Made by a program: the position numbers and the translations under genes
NCBI GenBank assembly: GCA_027307295.1
Contig: DAHUXF010000037.1
Span: 1-13,413, forward strand
DNA length: 13,413 nt
Source: Acidobacteriaceae bacterium
GTDB taxonomy: Bacteria; Acidobacteriota; Terriglobia; Terriglobales; Acidobacteriaceae
Reading direction: 5' to 3'
Notes under the pieces: model-generated
Told to the model about the DNA's origin: nothing
Databases searched by the model: none
The model's input: the letters and a program-made list of their open reading frames with translations, nothing else
Shown: in pieces, positions 7,296-11,224 of the stretch
How positions within the stretch are numbered: position 1 is the stretch's first letter
Layout: each line of letters starts with the position of its first letter

Positions 7296-7482
7296 GATCG
7301 GCATCCTCCCAAGCCGCTTTGGACGGCATTCAGCGGCCTGGGGTTGCTACCCAGGAAGTTCTTACCAGAATCCGCACAATTCAATTGCAGAATTCAATTA
7401 AAGGCAGTGTCCTTTATCTTGTGTTGCTGCTTAGGCCCCGAGAAATGCGGTTGTAGCATGCGACGCCAGGGAGTTCTACCAA

Positions 7483-7536
7483 TACTCCAGTCCCGCGTCA
7501 GCGGGACGGCTGGAAGTAGCCCGCCGTTTCAACGGC
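7483..7536. repeat. REP-like pair of hairpins
   Basis: Two palindromes lie side by side. The first (7483-7518) pairs TACT, CCAG and TCCCGC with GCGGGA, CTGG and AGTA around a GTCA loop (7497-7500). Small bulges sit only on the right arm (7507-7509 and 7514); its core is GTCCCGC/GCGGGAC. The second (7523-7536) is GCCGTT-TC-AACGGC, a perfect 6-bp inverted repeat. Bulged GC-rich palindromes occurring as a close pair are the hallmark of REP/BIME-type extragenic elements. No poly-U follows either, so they are not classical terminators. Membership of a genomic repeat family cannot be shown from one copy. Confidence 0.5.
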
Positions 7537-7585
7537 AGGAGAGCCTGAAATCCTCATATTTTGGTAGTCATCTGCAACAATTTAC

Positions 7586-7615
7586 TTGCATTTATAGCGT
7601 TTATTGATTTACCAT
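7586..7615 (+). promoter_or_regulatory. Possible promoter of the toxin-antitoxin unit
   Basis: TTGCAT (7586-7591) and TACCAT (7610-7615) are separated by 18 bases and are weak matches to sigma-70 boxes. If used, transcription would start at or near the ATG at 7622, giving a leaderless message, which agrees with the absence of a ribosome binding site there. Weak boxes only, so low confidence. Confidence 0.3.
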
Positions 7616-7622
7616 TAAATCA
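7605..7622. promoter_or_regulatory. Palindrome at antitoxin start, candidate autoregulatory operator
   Basis: TGATTTA (7605-7611) and TAAATCA (7616-7622) form a perfect 7-bp inverted repeat with a 4-base spacer (CCAT). It reaches into the first base of the antitoxin ATG and overlaps the possible -10 box. Antitoxins with DNA-binding domains commonly bind such palindromes to repress their own operon; this role is inferred from position and symmetry. Confidence 0.5.
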
Positions 7623-8086
7623 TGGCCAAATCCAAAGAAACCACGCCCCTCGGCCTTCCCGTACGCGAGCAGGAGGAGATTCAAGCCATCTATCTCAAGC
7701 TGCGGGAAGCGGAAGCCAAGCTGGTTGGTCCGGACGGAAAAACAGAAATCCTGCCCAACAACCTTTATTCGTTTCTATTGCGGTTGCTGGCGGATTTGAA
7801 GTCCGGACACTCGGTGACCATCTTGCAAAACATGCACCAGCTCACCACGATGGAAGCGGCCAGGGTGCTGGGAGTTTCCCGGCAATATCTGGTCGAACTT
7901 CTGGAGAAGGGCAAAATTCCCTTTCAGAAGGTGGGCACGCACCGCCGCGTCTTTGTGCGGGACGTATTGGCCTACAAAGCTGGACGTGACACCATGCGCC
8001 GCGCCACGCTGAACGAACTGGCCAGACATGAATTCGCCAAAGGCGACTACGACAAGGTCCCGGATGACTTTCACGCAGGCCGATGA
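7622..8086 (+). CDS. HTH (excisionase-family) DNA-binding protein, probable antitoxin
   Basis: Protein of 154 residues whose middle carries a MerR/excisionase-type winged helix-turn-helix (about 74-120): LTTMEAARVLGVSRQYLVEL, then EKGKIPFQKVGTHRRVFVRDVL. The N-terminal 60 residues are mostly predicted helix with no recognised domain. The C-terminal 35 residues are charged and partly acidic (EFAKGDYDKVPDDF), a plausible toxin-binding tail. Its TGA overlaps the PIN gene's ATG by four bases (ATGA at 8083-8086), the usual antitoxin-toxin arrangement. The ATG has no ribosome binding site but sits in a perfect palindrome, consistent with autoregulation and a leaderless message. At 154 residues it is larger than VapB-type antitoxins, but HTH-PIN pairs of this build are known. 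It lies between host genes and the prophage tail genes. Confidence 0.8.
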   Translation: MAKSKETTPLGLPVREQEEIQAIYLKLREAEAKLVGPDGKTEILPNNLYSFLLRLLADLKSGHSVTILQNMHQLTTMEAARVLGVSRQYLVELLEKGKIPFQKVGTHRRVFVRDVLAYKAGRDTMRRATLNELARHEFAKGDYDKVPDDFHAGR

Positions 8087-8652
8087 TTTTTACGGAGGAA
8101 AATGACTACTCGGTTGTTCTGGATGCCTGCGTTCTTGTCCCTATGGCGCTTTGCGATTGCCTGTTGCGACTGGCGGAAGCTCCAGCAATGTACCGGCCTT
8201 TGTGGAGCCAGCAAATTCTGCAAGAGGTGGCGAGTACACTTAAAAGAGATTTCGACCGGACTCCAAAAGAAATCTCATGGCGGCTGGAGCAGATGCAGCT
8301 TGCGTTTCCAGAGGCCATGGTCACCGTGCCGGGTGAGCTGCTCAAAGGCATGGGATGCATTCCTGATCCTGATGACCGGCACGTGTTAGCGGCTGCTGTA
8401 GTGGGCCGCGCCAACGCGATCATTACGCAAAATACCAGGCACTTTCCCACCGAATGCCTGGCTAAATTTGGGGTTCTGCGCCAGACCGCTGACGATTTTC
8501 TGGTCAACCAATACCATCTCTCATGGGAGACGGTTCTGGAAAAGCTTGATGCCCAGGCCATTGGCATTGGACAGAGCAGAGAGGCCGTTGTGGCATATCT
8601 AAAGCTAGCTGCGCCGGAGTTCTGCAAGCTACTTGCAGCGCACAAGCTGTGA
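8083..8652 (+). CDS. PIN-domain protein, probable toxin (RNase)
   Basis: Protein of 189 residues with a PIN domain, a metal-dependent RNase fold that in toxin-antitoxin pairs cleaves RNA to stop translation. Acidic active-site positions are visible: Asp14 in VVLDACVLVP, Glu48 in ILQEVA, and Asp97/Asp98 in PDPDDRHVLAAAV. These are followed by the strand ending in IITQNTRHFP (113-122), with Asn117, as in the PIN_3-like group. Residues after about 140 (WETVLEKLDAQ.. to the end) form a helical C-terminal extension. The start must be ATG 8083, since no other usual start codon precedes Asp14. It overlaps the upstream gene by four bases, implying coupled translation; the ribosome site in front of it is poor. 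All catalytic acids are intact, so it should be active. The cellular target cannot be seen from sequence. Confidence 0.85.
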   Translation: MIFTEENDYSVVLDACVLVPMALCDCLLRLAEAPAMYRPLWSQQILQEVASTLKRDFDRTPKEISWRLEQMQLAFPEAMVTVPGELLKGMGCIPDPDDRHVLAAAVVGRANAIITQNTRHFPTECLAKFGVLRQTADDFLVNQYHLSWETVLEKLDAQAIGIGQSREAVVAYLKLAAPEFCKLLAAHKL

Positions 8653-8664
8653 ATCAGCGGCTAA

Positions 8665-8692
8665 TGCCGAATTATTTTTTATCTATTCGGCA
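8665..8692. repeat. Hairpin after the toxin gene, weak terminator or boundary element
   Basis: TGCCGAAT (8665-8672) pairs perfectly with ATTCGGCA (8685-8692) over a 12-base loop rich in T. It begins 13 bases after the PIN-gene stop. No U-run follows on either strand, so as a terminator it would be weak. It is followed by the 10-bp palindrome ATAAATTTAT (8696-8705). The surrounding 106-base spacer is strongly AT-rich and marks the edge of the phage tail genes. Confidence 0.4.
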
Positions 8693-8758
8693 CGAATAAA
8701 TTTATGTCACTATGTGGTCTTCTGTTGTCGAGCTTTTTTCTTGTGGTTTTGATTCTTA

Positions 8759-9196
8759 TTAAACCGGCTCAAACACCTTCATCTCTCTTCCAATCAGCAG
8801 TTCACCATCGCGCAGGGCATCACTCAGCAAGACGCCGTGAGGAATGTACGAGTGGATAACGATCGGCCATTCCACCACGATGGCGCCGTGGGAAAAGGCG
8901 CGTCCGAACTGGAAGACCACAAAATCCGCCGGCAGGGGCGCGTCTGATTTTTCGCGCACAAACGGCGCAATGGTCTTGAGGTACATTTCATCTGACCGAT
9001 GCAGGTGCCACTGCATGGAGTACTCCGGAGGATGAAAGTCCGCGGGCAGCACGCCGCATTCCTGATAGACCATCAAGGGGAACATGGCGCAGTCCGCGCC
9101 CACGCCCTTGATGCGCGCGCAATGATGATAGGGCGTGCGCAGCCACTCGCGCGCTGCGCGAACAATCTCTGCCCGCTTTTCTGTAGTGAGCGCCAT
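8759..9196 (-). CDS. Phage tail-associated NlpC/P60 peptidase (GTA g14-like)
   Basis: Cysteine peptidase of the NlpC/P60 superfamily, 145 residues from the chosen start, of the type found next to tail hub proteins (TIGR02219-like). It cuts peptidoglycan stem peptides during DNA delivery. Catalytic Cys36 lies in GVGADCAMFPLMVY, His103 in FSHGAIVVEW and a probable third residue, His115, in VIHSY. The start ATG at 9194-9196 is one base after the DUF2163 stop (TAAAATG), so translation is coupled. An earlier in-frame ATG at 9239-9241 would add 15 residues with no family counterpart (RCRRPRF) and overlap the previous gene. This is the last phage gene in the run; the large tip-protein gene that usually follows is missing. 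Confidence 0.87.
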   Translation of the reverse strand: MALTTEKRAEIVRAAREWLRTPYHHCARIKGVGADCAMFPLMVYQECGVLPADFHPPEYSMQWHLHRSDEMYLKTIAPFVREKSDAPLPADFVVFQFGRAFSHGAIVVEWPIVIHSYIPHGVLLSDALRDGELLIGREMKVFEPV

Positions 9197-9197
9197 T

Positions 9198-10064
9198 TTA
9201 AATCGCGGTCTCCGGCACCGGAACGTAAGGCATGCCTTCAAAGTTCATCAGGTTGGCAAATTTGTTCGCGCAGGTAAACTGGGTTTTGTCGCATCCGGGA
9301 TACGCAATGAACGTATCGCCGGCGCTGGGCAGAAAGGGCAGCGGCGAGTTGAAGAAAAATGTATTTGCGGAATAGCTTTTTACAGCCTTCACCAGCCCGC
9401 TGTTTACGCCGGACGTGATGGCGATCTGTCCGTTATCAAAGTATCCGTCGGACTGCGGGGCCAGCGAGATCAGCTTATTTACCGTGCTGCCGGACTGCGC
9501 CACAAGGTTCACGGCAAAGTTGGCTTTGACCAGCGTGCAGCGGTCGTCAAAGAGCGTGTTGGTGCAGCCCGGTTGCAACAGAATGGCGGGCAGGTCCATT
9601 TGCAGGAGCTTGGTGCCGGCTTCCACGTCGATCTTGGCCGAGCTGCGCGTGAGTTCATTCACCGGGCCGATGAATCCGGAGAAGCGAACGACAGTGCCGA
9701 TCTGGTTTCCAGTGGGGTCCATAAAGAGCCGGTCAATGCGGAACGCCGCACCATCAAAGAATCCCAGTCCAATGGCCTGCAGGATAGGCACGCCGTTTAC
9801 CAGGTCCGTGAGGCTGGCAAAGATGGTGACCTCAATGGTGCTTACGTCCATGCCGAGTTTTTCTTCAATGGCGGTGCGCTCAATGTTGGGTGGCCCGGTG
9901 AGAAACGTGTTGCCGTTGACCACCAGTGTTGTGTCCCATGTGGTGTAACGGAGAACGTTGCCGGCCTTGAGCGTGATGGTGTAAAGATCGGCCATGCGGA
10001 TCTCGGTTGCGCTCTGGAGCCAGGTAACAAGATTGTTGCCGCCGATATTGGTGGGAGTTTTCAT
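9198..10064 (-). CDS. Phage tail hub protein, DUF2163/BR0599 family (GTA g13-like)
   Basis: Structural protein of the distal tail, 288 residues from ATG 10062-10064. GGAAG lies 6 bases upstream of this ATG; an in-frame ATG at 10134 would add 24 basic residues without a ribosome site. The N-terminal half (DUF2163) has the expected strand pattern and the segment FSGFIGPVNEL. The C-terminal half matches the phage BR0599 domain: PGCTNTLFDDRC and YPGCDKTQFTC, then KFANLMNFEGMPYVP. Four Cys (167, 176, 258, 265) sit at the family positions; in the related lambda gpL-type hub proteins such a set holds an iron-sulfur cluster, so the same is likely here. The gene lies one base before the NlpC/P60 gene and 121 bases after the DUF2460 gene. 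Confidence 0.88.
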   Translation of the reverse strand: MKTPTNIGGNNLVTWLQSATEIRMADLYTITLKAGNVLRYTTWDTTLVVNGNTFLTGPPNIERTAIEEKLGMDVSTIEVTIFASLTDLVNGVPILQAIGLGFFDGAAFRIDRLFMDPTGNQIGTVVRFSGFIGPVNELTRSSAKIDVEAGTKLLQMDLPAILLQPGCTNTLFDDRCTLVKANFAVNLVAQSGSTVNKLISLAPQSDGYFDNGQIAITSGVNSGLVKAVKSYSANTFFFNSPLPFLPSAGDTFIAYPGCDKTQFTCANKFANLMNFEGMPYVPVPETAI

Positions 10065-10185
10065 GTTCTTCCGAAGCCTCGAAGCGAAAGCGAGAGGCCT
10101 TTTTGACCACCTCGGACTAAAGGGAAAGATATTCAAGCTGATAGCGTTCCCTCACCCGCAAATAGCGCGGGATTCGGGATTACAG

Positions 10186-10842
10186 TTATTTCCTCACGCT
10201 GATCAATTGCACTTCTTTGCATTCGTACAGCTGGTAATAGAAATTACTGAACTCAATGCCTTCTTTGCCGCTGCGCGACGTACCGCTGTGAAACCGCACA
10301 CGATGCAGGAAAGTGAAGTCCGCTGTGATGGCCGCGCCGTTGGGCGGCGCCGTGGTGAACGTAACCAGTCCGTTGGCGATGGTATAGTCCGAGCCTTGCG
10401 TTTTCGCCGTGCCGTTCAGATACACTGTGGCCGTCTGGTTGGCAGGGTTCTGCACGGCTTCCATGAATCCGCCGACGTTGCGCAGCAGCTGGAAATTCGT
10501 GGTGACGCCATTGCCGGTCCCGACCGGCTGACCCGAGTAGACTGAATCTTCCAGGCGATTGGTAAGGTCGGATTCATTGAGCAGAAAATCGTCAAACTGC
10601 CCGCCGCGCGCCAGAAAGAAACCTACCAGCGCTTCCAGCGGCGTGGCTTCGGTGTCATCACGGAACCGCGGATCGTTGAGCAGATATTCATAGTGCAGCG
10701 TGAATTCCCAAATGGGATTCTGAAAATTCTGCACGCGCACCTCACGCCCGGCCAGGGATTCCTGAATCTCCGTGTTGAACGTGGGCGTCTTCACGATGTC
10801 CCAGGTCAGGCCGCGAATTTTAGGGAAGAGAATGTTGCTCAC
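10186..10842 (-). CDS. Distal tail protein, DUF2460 family (GTA g12-like)
   Basis: Phage structural protein of 218 residues, the usual length of the DUF2460 family (TIGR02217). In the Rhodobacter gene transfer agent this family forms the distal tail ring that joins tube and hub. The N-terminus is typical: FPKIRGLTWDIVKTPTFNTE, then ESLAGREVRVQNFQNPIWEF and LEALVGFFLARGGQFDDFLL, with family-like SVYSGQPVGTGNGVTTNFQL in the middle. The C-terminus FSNFYYQLYECKEVQL closes the fold. The start codon is GTG at 10840-10842, preceded by AAAAGGA at about 8 bases. The 382 bases separating it from the tape measure gene are repeats, which is unusual for a tail operon, so it may depend on its own promoter or on read-through. 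Confidence 0.9.
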   Translation of the reverse strand: MSNILFPKIRGLTWDIVKTPTFNTEIQESLAGREVRVQNFQNPIWEFTLHYEYLLNDPRFRDDTEATPLEALVGFFLARGGQFDDFLLNESDLTNRLEDSVYSGQPVGTGNGVTTNFQLLRNVGGFMEAVQNPANQTATVYLNGTAKTQGSDYTIANGLVTFTTAPPNGAAITADFTFLHRVRFHSGTSRSGKEGIEFSNFYYQLYECKEVQLISVRK

Positions 10843-10874
10843 GTGAGGGTCCTTTTGAGCTGATTAGGAATTGA

Positions 10875-10930
10875 ACCGCAGAGGACGCGAAGGGGCAGAG
10901 GAAACGAACCCACAAAGGGCGTAGAGGAAA
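10875..10930 (+). repeat. AG-rich short-unit repeat, copy A
   Basis: A tract of roughly 9-10-base units built on the pattern CRNAGG, such as CGCAGAGGA, CGCGAAGGG, GCAGAGGAA, CACAAAGGG and CGTAGAGGA. It shares ACCNCAGAGGACNCG and the 11-mer CACAAAGGGCG (10911-10921) with the reverse complement of copy B at 11138-11216. Similar AG-rich units recur in intergenic DNA of many environmental bacteria, from memory rather than by search. Confidence 0.65.
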
Positions 10931-10965
10931 GAAGTGCTCTGCTATCGTCTGTGTTACCACATCAA

Positions 10966-11022
10966 TCTGTCATCCCTGAGCGGAGCCGGAGCGTATGCTC
11001 CAGCTACGCTCACGATGACAGA
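10966..11022. repeat. 57-base near-perfect hairpin (GTCATC-type palindrome)
   Basis: The left arm 10966-10992 and right arm 10997-11022 pair along 27 and 26 bases around the loop GTAT (10993-10996). Both arms read TCTGTCATC, then TGAGCG, AGC and GGAGC, with only the CC/G difference after TCTGTCATC and two single-base mismatches. The GTCATC..TGAGCG opening resembles a widespread intergenic repeat of environmental genomes. No U-run follows, so it is not a typical terminator, though so long a stem might still reduce read-through into the distal tail genes. It could be a small non-autonomous element. Confidence 0.7.
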
Positions 11023-11137
11023 CGGTTAGGTATTTGAACGAGCAGGAAGCAATCAGCACTCAGCCCGTGCAATGTTCATGCGATCCGCTAAGCGTGGGTG
11101 ATGACGCAGAGAGCAAGCGGCAAGGCTTTTTCTTTCA

Positions 11138-11216
11138 TTCATTTGTGTTTCTTCGCGCCCTTTGTGGTAAAGATTTTGTGCTCTGTTGCTCTGTATTTCT
11201 CCGTGTCCTCTGTGGT
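11138..11216 (-). repeat. AG-rich short-unit repeat, copy B (inverted)
   Basis: The reverse complement reads ACCACAGAGGACACGGAG, then a stretch of CAGAG units, then ACCACAAAGGGCGCGAAG. It matches copy A in the opening 15 of 18 bases and in CACAAAGGGCG (plus-strand CGCCCTTTGTG at 11156-11166). It is longer than copy A and ends 8 bases before the tape measure stop codon. Confidence 0.65.
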
Positions 11217-11224
11217 AGCGCGGT

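Larger units (their letters stand above)
7296..7621. other. Intergenic region between HhH gene and toxin-antitoxin unit
   Basis: A 326-base divergent spacer without a credible gene. It holds a 9-bp direct repeat AATTCAATT (7378-7386 and 7391-7399, 13 bases apart). It also holds two related segments, CCAGGAAGTTCTTACCA at 7351 and CCAGGGAGTTCTACCA at 7466, and, towards the right, two hairpins and a palindrome listed separately. The last 60 bases are clearly AT-rich compared with the flanking genes. Confidence 0.5.
10843..11224. other. Repeat-filled gap inside the tail operon
   Basis: A 382-base gap between the tape measure and DUF2460 genes carries no credible coding sequence. It is organised as an AG-rich repeat (10875-10930), a 57-base hairpin (10966-11022) and a CT-rich segment (11138-11216) that is the inverted counterpart of the first repeat. 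Tail operons are normally packed with few or no spare bases, so this looks like host intergenic repeat material inserted after the phage genes arrived. Confidence 0.7.

Noticed and set aside
10071..10105. Hairpin GCCTCG..CGAGAGGC followed by CTTTTTG, considered as a terminator
   Set aside because: The T-run is on the plus strand while all genes here are on the minus strand, and the stem needs a two-base bulge.
9135..10106. A 323-codon open frame on the plus strand, opposite the DUF2163 gene
   Set aside because: It lies almost wholly antisense to a gene with clear family motifs and cysteine pattern, has no recognisable domain and no ribosome binding site; it is a by-product of GC-rich codon use.
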